A stretch of 60,455 nucleotides of DNA from Acidiphilium acidophilum (GCF_033842475.1 NZ_JAWXYB010000006.1:1-60455); one strand, 5' to 3'. Counted from the first letter of the stretch, positions 7,875 to 16,698 are shown. Notes: generated by a model not told the origin, from the letters alone. Program-made: numbers and translations.

Positions 7875-8459
7875 ATGACCTCCCATTATTTTTCATGTGC
7901 TGAAACCGCTAAGTTGGTTCGCAACGAATTGAAATCCCGGTTTCCCGGCGTTAAGTTCAGCGTCCGGAGCAATACTTATGCGGGCGGGGCTTCCATTGAC
8001 GTTAGCTGGGTCGATGGCCCCGCCGCCAAAATTGTTGACGCCGTTGTGGGTCAGTTTGCTGGTGGCCGGTTCGATTCGTCGATCGATATGGCCTACAACG
8101 TTTCGCATTGGATGACACAGGACGGGCGCATCGTGATCGCCAGCAACCCAGGCACTGGTGACCAAAAAGGATCGCACAGCGCCGAGCGTAATTGGATGCC
8201 GGAACCGGATGCGAAGCTGGTCCGTTTCGGCGCAGATTTCATTTTCACAAAGCGGGCGATCAGCCCCAACCTGGCGCGGCGCGCATTGGATCGTTTGGCG
8301 GCTAAAGGATACCCGGTTGAGTGCGTTGAAATCCGCGTCAGCGATTACGACGGCGAGGCTTACATTCATCAGACCACTCGCGACGAAACACTTACTCGCG
8401 GTTTCGACATGGAGCGGGAGGCGAATGAGGCAATACAGCGCACCCATTGCGCGGCCTGA
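7875..8459 (+). CDS. LPD29-domain protein
   Basis: Encodes 194 residues. The N-terminal half (SCAETAKLVRNELKSRFPG...SVRSNTYAGG-SIDVSWVDGP...) matches large polyvalent protein-associated domain 29, found in very large phage and conjugative-element polyproteins and as stand-alone small proteins. The C-terminal half contains a HQTT...GFDMERE segment of unknown role. The start at ATG 7875 follows AAAGGAC. A longer frame upstream runs through the regulatory repeat and is unlikely. Precise function unknown. Confidence 0.75.
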   Translation: MTSHYFSCAETAKLVRNELKSRFPGVKFSVRSNTYAGGASIDVSWVDGPAAKIVDAVVGQFAGGRFDSSIDMAYNVSHWMTQDGRIVIASNPGTGDQKGSHSAERNWMPEPDAKLVRFGADFIFTKRAISPNLARRALDRLAAKGYPVECVEIRVSDYDGEAYIHQTTRDETLTRGFDMEREANEAIQRTHCAA

Positions 8460-8493
8460 ATTTTGGCGGCGGGGGGGGGCGGCGCATCTCCCC

Positions 8494-8574
8494 GCGCATA
8501 GCTCGCACCTAAGTCATGCGCCGATTACCGTTGCGTTGCGCCGTTGTTCGGTGCATACAGGTTTCGCCGAGACG
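8494..8574 (+). promoter_or_regulatory. 81-bp regulatory repeat, copy 2
   Basis: Aligns without gaps to 7762-7842. The dyad is weaker here (TGCGCC / GGTGCA), and the hexamers are TTGCGT (8531-8536) and CATACA (8554-8559), again 17 bp apart. It precedes the small gene starting at 8609. A run of nine G (about 8471-8479) lies just upstream. Confidence 0.6.
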
Positions 8575-8608
8575 GATTGGCTGGATCGGGGGGGGACGGA
8601 GAGAGACG

Positions 8609-8806
8609 ATGACCAACGCAACCGAAACCGCAATCGCCGCTGATCTTGCTCTTTGCGACATCGGCATGGCTTTCACCAAAGGCCACGCTCGGCGCAAGTT
8701 CGTTTCGCACCGCACGGCTTGCTTTGCGGCTCTTAAAACCATGAACGCCGCCGATGGTCTTGACACTCTCAGCGATGACGATCTGCTCGCAGCACTGACC
8801 GCTTAG
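8609..8806 (+). CDS. Small hypothetical protein
   Basis: Encodes 65 residues from ATG 8609 (MTNATETAIAADLALCD...), ending LSDDDLLAALTA, after a GGAGAGAGACG ribosome-binding site. It is probably the first gene of a five-gene unit leading to the helicase. No family recognised. Confidence 0.62.
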   Translation: MTNATETAIAADLALCDIGMAFTKGHARRKFVSHRTACFAALKTMNAADGLDTLSDDDLLAALTA

Positions 8807-8830
8807 CGCTTTACTCAACGGAGAACGATG

Positions 8831-9013
8831 ATGGCAAAAATTAAGGCGCGGATTACCAACAACGGGCGCGTCGGCGGCTTTACCGCAGAAATAATGATTA
8901 ACGGAGAGTGGAAGCGTATCAATCGCTACATCGGAGGCGGTTTGGTTTCCTTTGATAGCCGCGAGCAAGCGTTGAAAGCGATTCGCCGTGAATGCAAAAA
9001 GGTCGCGGCATGA
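8831..9013 (+). CDS. Small basic hypothetical protein
   Basis: Encodes 60 residues (MAKIKARITNNGRVGG...). Lysine/arginine-rich with a WKRINRYIGGG motif. GGAG at 8820-8823 lies 7 nt before ATG 8831; the adjacent ATG 8828 is the alternative. The stop overlaps the next start (ATGA), indicating translational coupling. Confidence 0.62.
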   Translation: MAKIKARITNNGRVGGFTAEIMINGEWKRINRYIGGGLVSFDSREQALKAIRRECKKVAA

Positions 9014-9279
9014 CCCCTCTTGAATCCCTCGCAACAATCCGCTGGTCCTACAGCGACCTCGCCGCCGCGATCGGTCGCCCGTCCGACACCGTGCGCTCGT
9101 GGGTCCGGCGCAATTCATTCCCCGCGCCGATTGTAGAATGGCTGGCGCGGCTTGCCGATGCCCATCGGGCTTTGCCGCCGCCTGATCTCGCCGTGGTTGG
9201 GCGGTGGGTCGCAGGTGAGGCCGGTTCGATTGGCAAAAGTTGGCAAACAGTGGCGGGCGCAACCAAAGACGGGACTTAA
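9010..9279 (+). CDS. Small helix-turn-helix-like protein
   Basis: Encodes 89 residues from ATG 9010, which overlaps the previous stop. Residues 11-45 (IRWSYSDLAAAIGRPSDTVR followed by SWVRR) look like a helix-turn-helix of the kind used in excisionase/MerR-like or Cro-like proteins. It ends one base before the helicase start codon, so the two genes are probably coupled. It may regulate the operon or partner the helicase; neither can be told from sequence. Confidence 0.6.
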   Translation: MTPLESLATIRWSYSDLAAAIGRPSDTVRSWVRRNSFPAPIVEWLARLADAHRALPPPDLAVVGRWVAGEAGSIGKSWQTVAGATKDGT

Positions 9280-11300
9280 AATGACGCATCTCGCTAGTCT
9301 GACAACACGCATTGCTCAGTGTTCGGGATTGACCCTAGAGCCGCATCAATCGGAAGCGGTGGATTGCGTGCTCGAAGCCTGGACCGGCCAGGACCGTGCC
9401 ACGGTGGTCATGGCTTGCGGAACAGGGAAAACGATTGTCGGCTTGACCGTCGCGAGCAAGGCCATCGCGGCGGAAGAGGGGGCGAGCGTAGGAGTGTTTG
9501 TCCCATCACTCGGGCTTATTAAGCAGATCATTCAGGTATGGCGCGAGTTTCAGCCCTGGGGAGATCGCTTACGGGTGATCGCCGTATGTTCGGATGCCGG
9601 CGTAGAGGCTGATGATATTCCCCCTGATGAAATCCCGGCCGTTGTCACAACAGACGCCTCGGCGTTGTGCCGGTTCATCACAGAAGCCCCGCCATGCGCC
9701 GTCAACGTCATCTTTTCTACATATCATTCCGCATGGGTGGTTGCTGACGCGCTGACGGAAATGCGGCAGGCGCTCGACATTGGGATTGCGGACGAAGCGC
9801 ATAACACTGCTGGCGCGGCCGATAAATCATTCGGCCTGATGCTGCATGACCACGTTTTGCCCATCCGAAAACGCCTTTTTATGACAGCCACGCCCCGAAT
9901 CGTCCGCAGGGTAACTGGTGAAGTCGCATCAATGGACGATGCCGCCATCTATGGGCCAATCGCCTACAATCTTTCCTTCCGCCGAGCCGTCGAACGTGGG
10001 ATCATATGCGATTGGGAAGTGCTGATTTCCGTTGTTACTCGCGATGAGGCCCAGGCCATCGGGCTTGCCAGAGCCGTGCATGGCTTGTCGGGCGAACGGC
10101 TGCAAGAGGCGGCTGGCCGCGCCGCGATCGCCAAAGCGATCGAAAGCGTGGGTATAAAAAAGGCCATTAGCTTCCACAACACCATCCTTGCTGCCCGCGA
10201 CTTCGCTCAAAATCAGTCCTCAAACGATCAGGCGATGCCGGGTTTTCATATCTTTCATGTTAATGGAGCGGACAAGGTTGGCAGACGTGAGGCAATGTCG
10301 GCATTTGCGGGTGCTGAGAAGGCCCTTGTCAGTAACGCGCGGTGTTTGACGGAAGGGGTTGATATTCCGGCCATCGATCTCATTGCCTTTCTCGGTCGAA
10401 AATCTAGCAAAATTGACATTATCCAGGCGATCGGGCGCGCACTGCGCAAGGCACCGGGTAAGACTAAGGGTTATATTCTGCTGCCCGTGCTGCTCGATCC
10501 ACGAACCGGGCAAACGCCGGAGGACGCGCTTGCGGAGAGTGACCTTTCCCTTATTTGGGATGTTCTTGCCGCTATGCGCGACAATGATGAGTTGTTCGCT
10601 GAAAACATCATAACTGCCGGTCGCGGCTTTCAGGAGGGGCCACCCACAACAGTATTGTCGCCGGGCTGGGTGAGGTTCCTGGGTGAAGTTGACCTTGAGG
10701 CAATCCGGCGGGGGATCGAGGTTATCGCTCTCGATGAACTTTTGTTTCCGTTTGATCATGGATACCGGCATTTAGTTGATTTTGCCAACAACACCGGGCA
10801 CGGTAAAGTTCCTATCCAGCATGTTGAGCCTGACGGGTTCAAACTCGGAATATGGGTAGCCAGCCGCCGAAAGAATTACCGGCAAGGCGTTTTGTCAGCA
10901 GAGCGAATTGCAGCGCTGGAAGCCATACCAGGCTGGACGTGGGATGTATTGAATGCGCAATGGGATCAAGGCATCTTCACACTTCGCGCGTTCGTCGAGC
11001 GAGAAGGCCACGCAAACATTCATTCAAAACACGTTGAGCCTGACGGGTTCAAACTCGGAAATTGGGTTGGTGGTCGCCGCAAAGAGTATCTGGAAGGCAT
11101 TTTGTCAGCAGAGCGAATTGCAGCGCTGGAAGCCATACCAGGCTGGACGTGGAGTGTATTCAGCGCGCGATGGGATGACGGAATGATCGCACTTCGCGCC
11201 TTCGTCGAGCGCGAGGGACATACCAAGGTACGTGACAGATATGTTGAGCCTGACGGGTTCAAACTCGGGATTTGGGTTGGTTCGCGCCGGTATGAGTATA

Positions 11301-12653
11301 GATTGAGCAACCTGATGTCTGGAAAATAGGGCGAGCGGGGGTCAGGCATCCTGGTAGTCCCACTTGATGTAGCCCTTGGTGTCGGCGGCCCATTTTTCAT
11401 CGATTTCGACGAGGACGGCGCTGACGAGGCGTTCGAGGGAGGCTTCGTTGGGGAAGACCCTGATTTTGGTGGTGCGGCGTTTGAGTTCCTGCTGGATGCC
11501 GCGTTCCATGGGGTTGGAAGTGCGAAGCCGGCGCTGGTGGGGTTCTGGCAGTGTGAAGACGGTGAGGCCTTCGGGGATATTTCGTTCGAGCCAATCGGCG
11601 AGCTTTGGTGCGGTGTCGCGATAGGCATTGACGAGGGTTGTGAGAGCGATCTGGGCAGCGGCGAGGGAATTTGCGTTCCAGACGGTCCGGAGTTCTGCGC
11701 CGATGCGTTTGCGGATGGCGTGGTTGGGGGCGTGGTGGATGGCGTTTTGGGCGAGGTGGAACTGGCATCGTTGCCAGTGTGCGGCGCCGAAGACGGCGCG
11801 GCGTGCGGCGTGCAATCCGGCATGGTCATCGGAGACGATGAATTCGACGCCTCGCAGGCCACGCTGATGGAGGCTTTCGAGGAAGGCACGCCAATGGACT
11901 TCGGCCTCGGAAAGGGCGACCGAGACGCCGAGGACACGGCGGCGTTCATCGGGTCCGATGCCGATGGCCGAGAGCACGGCGGCATCGCGGACGACGCCAT
12001 TATCGCGCATTTTTTCATATCTGGCGTCGAGGATGAGGTAGCGGATCTCGGCGAGGGGTCGGGTGCGCCAGGCGGCGAGTTCGTCATCGAGCAGCTTGCT
12101 GGCGCGGCTGACCTGAGCGGAGGAGAGGCTTTCGATGCCGAATTCGCGCATGACGGCCTCGACGTCGCGGGTGGAGACGCCTTTGATGTACATTTCGGCG
12201 ACGGCGACCATGACGGCGCGGACCGAGCGTCGGCCGCGTTCGAGGGACTGTGGGTAGAAGGGTTCGCCCACGTGACCGGCGGTTTTGGGGACATCGACGG
12301 TGATCGACCCGGCCGGGGTATCGATCCGCTTGGGCTTGTAGCCATTGGCGTAACCCTGACGATCGGGGTTGCGCTCGTAGTGACTGGCGTGGAGGAAGCG
12401 TTCGCGCTCGATCTGCATGGCGAGTTCGAAGGTCCTGGCAAATACCGTGGCGATATCGCCTGCGCCGTTTTCGATCAGATGTTCCAAAAGTGCCTCGATA
12501 ATCGTATCCTTTTTGGCGTCCATTCATCGGTCTCCATGTTGGTGTGAACAACTGCATGGAATACCAGAATGAACAGCCCTTGCCGGGGCATGCCCCGGCA
12601 AGGGCACCAACTCCCAACCCAAAATGAATTTCCAGACGTCAGGTTACACCACC
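11301..12653 (-). mobile_element. IS256-family element, copy 1
   Basis: A 1353-bp element with imperfect terminal inverted repeats (20 of 25 positions; core AACCTGA-Y-GTCTGGAAA). It is flanked by 9-bp target duplications ATGAGTATA (11292-11300 and 12654-12662). The target, with its duplication removed, matches the intact sequence in the neighbouring helicase repeat near 12866. Downstream of the transposase start lies a CCTTGCCGGGGCATGCCCCGGCAAGG-type perfect palindrome (about 12580-12603) inside the element. Identical in structure to the copies at 13372 and 39229. Confidence 0.95.
11342..12523 (-). CDS. IS256-family transposase
   Basis: A 393-residue DDE transposase of the Mutator/IS256 type. 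Recognisable are LDARYEK (first Asp), VSDDHAG (second Asp) and the C-terminal SNPMERGIQQELKRRT segment carrying the catalytic Glu, plus CQFHLAQNA. It is intact. The same amino-acid sequence is encoded by the other two copies, so all three were probably acquired recently and can still move. Confidence 0.95.
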   Translation of the reverse strand: MDAKKDTIIEALLEHLIENGAGDIATVFARTFELAMQIERERFLHASHYERNPDRQGYANGYKPKRIDTPAGSITVDVPKTAGHVGEPFYPQSLERGRRSVRAVMVAVAEMYIKGVSTRDVEAVMREFGIESLSSAQVSRASKLLDDELAAWRTRPLAEIRYLILDARYEKMRDNGVVRDAAVLSAIGIGPDERRRVLGVSVALSEAEVHWRAFLESLHQRGLRGVEFIVSDDHAGLHAARRAVFGAAHWQRCQFHLAQNAIHHAPNHAIRKRIGAELRTVWNANSLAAAQIALTTLVNAYRDTAPKLADWLERNIPEGLTVFTLPEPHQRRLRTSNPMERGIQQELKRRTTKIRVFPNEASLERLVSAVLVEIDEKWAADTKGYIKWDYQDA

Positions 12654-13170
12654 ATGAGTATAGGCAAGGCGTTTTGTCAGCAGAGCGAATTGCAGCGCTG
12701 GAAGCCATACCCGGCTGGACGTGGAGTGTATTCAGCGCGCGATGGGATGACGGAATCATCGCACTTCGCGCCTTCGTCGAGCGAGAAGGCCACGCAAATA
12801 TTCATTCAAAACACTTTGAGCCTGACGGGTTCAAGCTCGGAAATTGGCTTGGTTCGCGCCGGTATGAGTATAGGCAAGGCGTTTTGTCAGCAGAGCGAAT
12901 TGCGGCGCTGGAAGCCATACCAGGCTGGACGTGGGATGCGGTTGGCTCCGAGCAGTGGGAGAAAGGGATTGAAGCGCTTCGCGCCTTCGTAGAGCGCGAG
13001 GGACATACCTCGATTCGTCACAAACACGTTGAGCCTGACGGGTTCAAACTCGGGCATTGGGCTTGCGCTCGGCGCACGGAATACCGGCAGGGTAATCTGT
13101 CGGATAAGCGCATTGAGGAGTTGGAAAGCATACCGGGCTGGACGTGGAATGCCCTAAAAGGCAGCCGCCA

Positions 13171-13377
13171 ATGACCAACACCCAGGCGGCGGTCGATGAA
13201 ATTAATGCCATCATGACAGATCCATCCGCCTCGGGCTGGGTCAAGACCGCGCTTGACAGTGCCCTTAAACGCGATCCTGTCGATGCCGTGAATGATGCGG
13301 AATTTCTGCTCGGCGTGCTCATGCGGAGGCTTGATAATATCTTTCGCCAGGGCGAGCGATCCTCTCGTGATGATTGA
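13171..13377 (+). CDS. Small hypothetical protein, end altered by IS
   Basis: Encodes 68 residues (MTNTQAAVDEINAIMTDP...). The ATG overlaps the helicase stop (ATGA), so it is the last gene of the helicase operon. The second IS256 copy inserted in its final codons: the original frame reads through the target TCTCGTGAT into CCC TAG (14734-14739), while the present version ends one residue later than the target in element sequence, changing the last residue from Pro to Asp. The protein should be unaffected. Family unknown. Confidence 0.7.
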   Translation: MTNTQAAVDEINAIMTDPSASGWVKTALDSALKRDPVDAVNDAEFLLGVLMRRLDNIFRQGERSSRDD

Positions 13378-14724
13378 GCAACCTGATGTCTGGAAAATAG
13401 GGCGAGCGGGGGTCAGGCATCCTGGTAGTCCCACTTGATGTAGCCCTTGGTGTCGGCGGCCCATTTTTCATCGATTTCGACGAGGACGGCGCTGACGAGG
13501 CGTTCGAGGGAGGCTTCGTTGGGGAAGACCCTGATTTTGGTGGTGCGGCGTTTGAGTTCCTGCTGGATGCCGCGTTCCATGGGGTTGGAAGTGCGAAGCC
13601 GGCGCTGGTGGGGTTCTGGCAGTGTGAAGACGGTGAGGCCTTCGGGGATATTTCGTTCGAGCCAATCGGCGAGCTTTGGTGCGGTGTCGCGATAGGCATT
13701 GACGAGGGTTGTGAGAGCGATCTGGGCAGCGGCGAGGGAATTTGCGTTCCAGACGGTCCGGAGTTCTGCGCCGATGCGTTTGCGGATGGCGTGGTTGGGG
13801 GCGTGGTGGATGGCGTTTTGGGCGAGGTGGAACTGGCATCGTTGCCAGTGTGCGGCGCCGAAGACGGCGCGGCGTGCGGCGTGCAATCCGGCATGGTCAT
13901 CGGAGACGATGAATTCGACGCCTCGCAGGCCACGCTGATGGAGGCTTTCGAGGAAGGCACGCCAATGGACTTCGGCCTCGGAAAGGGCGACCGAGACGCC
14001 GAGGACACGGCGGCGTTCATCGGGTCCGATGCCGATGGCCGAGAGCACGGCGGCATCGCGGACGACGCCATTATCGCGCATTTTTTCATATCTGGCGTCG
14101 AGGATGAGGTAGCGGATCTCGGCGAGGGGTCGGGTGCGCCAGGCGGCGAGTTCGTCATCGAGCAGCTTGCTGGCGCGGCTGACCTGAGCGGAGGAGAGGC
14201 TTTCGATGCCGAATTCGCGCATGACGGCCTCGACGTCGCGGGTGGAGACGCCTTTGATGTACATTTCGGCGACGGCGACCATGACGGCGCGGACCGAGCG
14301 TCGGCCGCGTTCGAGGGACTGTGGGTAGAAGGGTTCGCCCACGTGACCGGCGGTTTTGGGGACATCGACGGTGATCGACCCGGCCGGGGTATCGATCCGC
14401 TTGGGCTTGTAGCCATTGGCGTAACCCTGACGATCGGGGTTGCGCTCGTAGTGACTGGCGTGGAGGAAGCGTTCGCGCTCGATCTGCATGGCGAGTTCGA
14501 AGGTCCTGGCAAATACCGTGGCGATATCGCCTGCGCCGTTTTCGATCAGATGTTCCAAAAGTGCCTCGATAATCGTATCCTTTTTGGCGTCCATTCATCG
14601 GTCTCCATGTTGGTGTGAACAACTGCATGGAATACCAGAATGAACAGCCCTTGCCGGGGCATGCCCCGGCAAGGGCACCAACTCCCAACCCAAAATGAAT
14701 TTCCAGACGTCAGGTTACACCACC
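13372..14724 (-). mobile_element. IS256-family element, copy 2
   Basis: 1353 bp, same ends and orientation as copy 1, flanked by the 9-bp duplication TCTCGTGAT (13363-13371 and 14725-14733). Copies 1 and 2 are direct repeats only 718 bp apart. Recombination between them would delete the rest of the helicase operon. Confidence 0.95.
13413..14594 (-). CDS. IS256-family transposase
   Basis: Second intact copy of the 393-residue DDE transposase, identical in amino-acid sequence to the one at 11342-12523, with the same LDARYEK, VSDDHAG and NPMERGIQ landmarks. Confidence 0.95.
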   Translation of the reverse strand: MDAKKDTIIEALLEHLIENGAGDIATVFARTFELAMQIERERFLHASHYERNPDRQGYANGYKPKRIDTPAGSITVDVPKTAGHVGEPFYPQSLERGRRSVRAVMVAVAEMYIKGVSTRDVEAVMREFGIESLSSAQVSRASKLLDDELAAWRTRPLAEIRYLILDARYEKMRDNGVVRDAAVLSAIGIGPDERRRVLGVSVALSEAEVHWRAFLESLHQRGLRGVEFIVSDDHAGLHAARRAVFGAAHWQRCQFHLAQNAIHHAPNHAIRKRIGAELRTVWNANSLAAAQIALTTLVNAYRDTAPKLADWLERNIPEGLTVFTLPEPHQRRLRTSNPMERGIQQELKRRTTKIRVFPNEASLERLVSAVLVEIDEKWAADTKGYIKWDYQDA

Positions 14725-14794
14725 TCTCGTGATCCCTAGACTTCATGGTGTCATGGTTTCATAAATTCCCAGCCTATTGCCGGGTTTTTTATGG

Positions 14795-15003
14795 GCCGCA
14801 GACGCGGCCAAAAAGGGGGAGGCGCGCAGGCTCGCGCCTCCCCCAAAGCGCCGCCTATTGGCTGGCAGGGCCGCTCACCGGCAGGGCTTCGCCCCACCAG
14901 CTCGCAACCCGGCCAGCCACGCCCGCACTTTCCCCCCTCCATCAGCCGATTAACCCCAGGAATAAGACGCCGGGGTGGTCCCGGCCTTTTGATGGAGATG
15001 AGC
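14795..15003 (+). repeat. GC-rich leader repeat, copy G
   Basis: Contains the GCCGCAGACGCGGC element at its start, a long stem (GGGGGAGGCGCG / CGCGCCTCCCCC), GGCAGGGCCGCTCACCGGCAGG, CTCGCAACCCGGCC, the pyrimidine tract TTTCCCCCCTCC and CCGGGGTGGTCCCGG before the ribosome-binding site. Most similar to copy C. The opening GGCCC hairpin is replaced by GCCGGGTTTTTT. It lies 9 kb from the other copies, beyond the partition and helicase blocks. Confidence 0.72.
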
Positions 15004-15300
15004 ATGGCATACACGGTCGCGATCTATCTGGTGGACAGGGCTTATGGCGGTCCCGAGGAAGGGGGATGGTGGTATGAATGCGGCGAGCCAGCGCTTGAGT
15101 TTGCCGCGAAAACCCGTGGCTTCGCGCGTGAAAACGACGCCTACCGCTACGCCTCGAAGCTGAATCGATCATCGTTCATCGAGGAATTGAACGAAGGCCG
15201 CCCCGACATCGGTAGCGTGCTCTCGCGGGGGCAATATTCTGCCGTGGTCGCCGGGGGCTTCCCCGCGCCATTCCCAGCCACCCAGCCGCACTATGATTAA
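15004..15300 (+). CDS. Small hypothetical protein
   Basis: Encodes 98 residues from ATG 15004, chosen because GGAG ends 6 nt upstream; two in-frame ATGs lie at 14992 and 14998. Begins MAYTVAIYLVDRAYGGPEEG and contains WWYECG, ending in a proline-rich tail. No family recognised. The leader repeat upstream links it to the accessory genes at 1000-6400. Confidence 0.68.
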   Translation: MAYTVAIYLVDRAYGGPEEGGWWYECGEPALEFAAKTRGFARENDAYRYASKLNRSSFIEELNEGRPDIGSVLSRGQYSAVVAGGFPAPFPATQPHYD

Positions 15301-15354
15301 AGGCCAACTGTTTTTATGCCATTTCCAGCCCATATCTGCTAGAAGGACACTGCA

Positions 15355-15612
15355 ATGAGCGCGACCAACCCCGACGATACATCGACCAATCTCTATCTCC
15401 GTGAACAAATCGCGCGGATCGACCTGACGCATGAGCGGATTTTGCGGATGAGAGAGGAAGGGCAGCCACGGATTGATGCGTTGCTTGCCCAAGCGGCTAA
15501 AGATCGTGCGCTTTCCAGGAAAAACTGGCCAGCCATTATTGCTGGCATTGGAACTGGATTGTCGGGCATTGCGGCTACCATCGCGGTCCTGGTCGCAGCG
15601 CACATCATATAA
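15355..15612 (+). CDS. Small membrane protein
   Basis: Encodes 85 residues: a charged helical N-terminal two-thirds (LREQIARIDLTHERILRMRE) and one C-terminal transmembrane helix (about 59-83, PAIIAGIGTGLSGIAATIAV). It is tail-anchored by prediction. AGAAGGAC precedes the ATG and a strong terminator follows. Function unknown. Confidence 0.7.
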   Translation: MSATNPDDTSTNLYLREQIARIDLTHERILRMREEGQPRIDALLAQAAKDRALSRKNWPAIIAGIGTGLSGIAATIAVLVAAHII

Positions 15613-15634
15613 AGCGAAGCCTCTCCACACCAAG

Positions 15635-15658
15635 CCGCCGGCATCGCCGGCGGTTTTT
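15635..15658 (+). terminator. Rho-independent terminator
   Basis: CCGCCGGC (15635-15642), ATC loop, GCCGGCGG (15646-15653), then TTTTT. It closes the unit ending at 15612. Confidence 0.88.
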
Positions 15659-15741
15659 CTTCTGGCGTTTCTGACGCGCGATAATGTTTAATTATCGCGC
15701 CATTGCGACTCTCGCCTTATTCCCGCTATCCTGCTGGACTC

Positions 15742-16698
15742 ATGAGTGTTCGCGAGCTATCCGAAGCCGCACGGGCGGCCCTGGACCGCGCCGAGGCCGA
15801 CGCCGCCCAGGCGAAATCGGCCGCAACTGCCCGCGCTTACCGCACGGACCTCGCCGACTTTCGCGGCTTCTGCGCTGAGACCGGCCTAGCCGCCTTTCCC
15901 GCCAGCCCCGAGACCGTCGCCGCCTTTCTCTCCGCCCGTGCCACTACCCATAGCCATGCCACCTTGCGCCGGCGCCTGGCGGCCATCGGGGCCGCCCAGG
16001 CGGCCGCAGGCTTCCCCTGGCTGCCAGGCCATCCGATCATCCGGGACACGCTGCGCGGCATCGCCCGCCGCTTGCCGGCCCGCTCACGGCCCGCCGGCGC
16101 GCTAACCACCGATCTGATCCGCCGCCTGGTCGCCACCTGTGATTCCGGCATGACCGGCACACGCGACCGGGCTATGCTCCTGATCGGCTACGCCGGTGCG
16201 CTACGCCGCGCCGAGCTGGTGGCGATCGAGCGCAGCAACATCAGTTTCGAGACCTTTGGACTGCGGCTGCTAATACCTACCTCAAAAACCGATCAGGAAG
16301 GGCAGGGGGCCGAAATCGGCATTCCGCGCGGGATGAAACGCGACACTTGCCCGGTGCGGGCGATCGAGGAATGGTTGCGGCTATCTGAGTGCGATATGGG
16401 GCCAGTGTTTCGCCGGGTCGATCGCTGGGGCGGGCTCGATATGCAGGCGCTACATCCCGATGCCGTCCGGCGCATCCTGCTCCACCGCGCCCGGCTGGCG
16501 GGCATTACCATGTCCGGCCGGGACCGCTTATCGCCCCACGGATTACGGGCCGGTTTTATCACCGAAGCCTACCAGGCCGGCGCCCGCGACGAAGATATTA
16601 TGCAACACTCACGGCATCGCAGCCTGGTCGCGATGCGCCGCTATGTGCGCCGGGCCAAAGCCGTGCAGGACTCACCGGCGAAACTGCTGGGGTTATGA
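15742..16698 (+). CDS. Tyrosine site-specific recombinase
   Basis: A 318-residue phage-integrase-family recombinase. It has an N-terminal SAM-like core-binding domain (about 25-125) and a catalytic domain with RRAEL (first Arg), TSKTDQ (Lys), HGLRAGF (His/Arg box) and the C-terminal QHSRHRSLVAMRRYVRR carrying His and the nucleophilic Tyr. Start at ATG 15742 (MSVRELSEA). Enzymes like this on plasmids usually resolve multimers or move cassettes. I did not identify its core site. The next gene starts 1 bp after its stop. Confidence 0.93.
   Translation: MSVRELSEAARAALDRAEADAAQAKSAATARAYRTDLADFRGFCAETGLAAFPASPETVAAFLSARATTHSHATLRRRLAAIGAAQAAAGFPWLPGHPIIRDTLRGIARRLPARSRPAGALTTDLIRRLVATCDSGMTGTRDRAMLLIGYAGALRRAELVAIERSNISFETFGLRLLIPTSKTDQEGQGAEIGIPRGMKRDTCPVRAIEEWLRLSECDMGPVFRRVDRWGGLDMQALHPDAVRRILLHRARLAGITMSGRDRLSPHGLRAGFITEAYQAGARDEDIMQHSRHRSLVAMRRYVRRAKAVQDSPAKLLGL

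Larger units (their letters stand above)
9281..13174 (+). pseudogene. SF2 helicase with HA repeats, split by IS
   Basis: The first part (9281-11300) encodes a DEAH-type superfamily 2 helicase: Walker A ACGTGKT (45-51), DEAH (171-174), MTATPR (201-206) and the motif VI-like QAIGRALRK. From about 10740 it carries helicase-associated (HA) repeats of about 70 residues, each with GFKLGxWV...RR and LEAIPGWTW. An IS256-family element (11301-12653) lies in repeat 3. Removing it with one 9-bp target copy joins 9281-11300 to 12663-13174 as 2532 nt, exactly 844 codons, giving an 843-residue protein with five repeats. In the present sequence translation stops at 11329 inside the IS. The repeats are nearly identical at DNA level. 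The role of HA repeats is probably DNA binding; the substrate is unknown. Confidence 0.9.

Noticed and set aside
11537-12547. 336-codon plus-strand open frame, very acidic, inside each IS256 copy
   Set aside because: It is antisense to the transposase, has the biased composition of a GC-rich shadow frame, and recurs identically in all three copies only because the IS does.
11301-14724. Composite transposon formed by IS256 copies 1 and 2
   Set aside because: Each copy has its own distinct 9-bp target duplication (ATGAGTATA and TCTCGTGAT), so they inserted independently.
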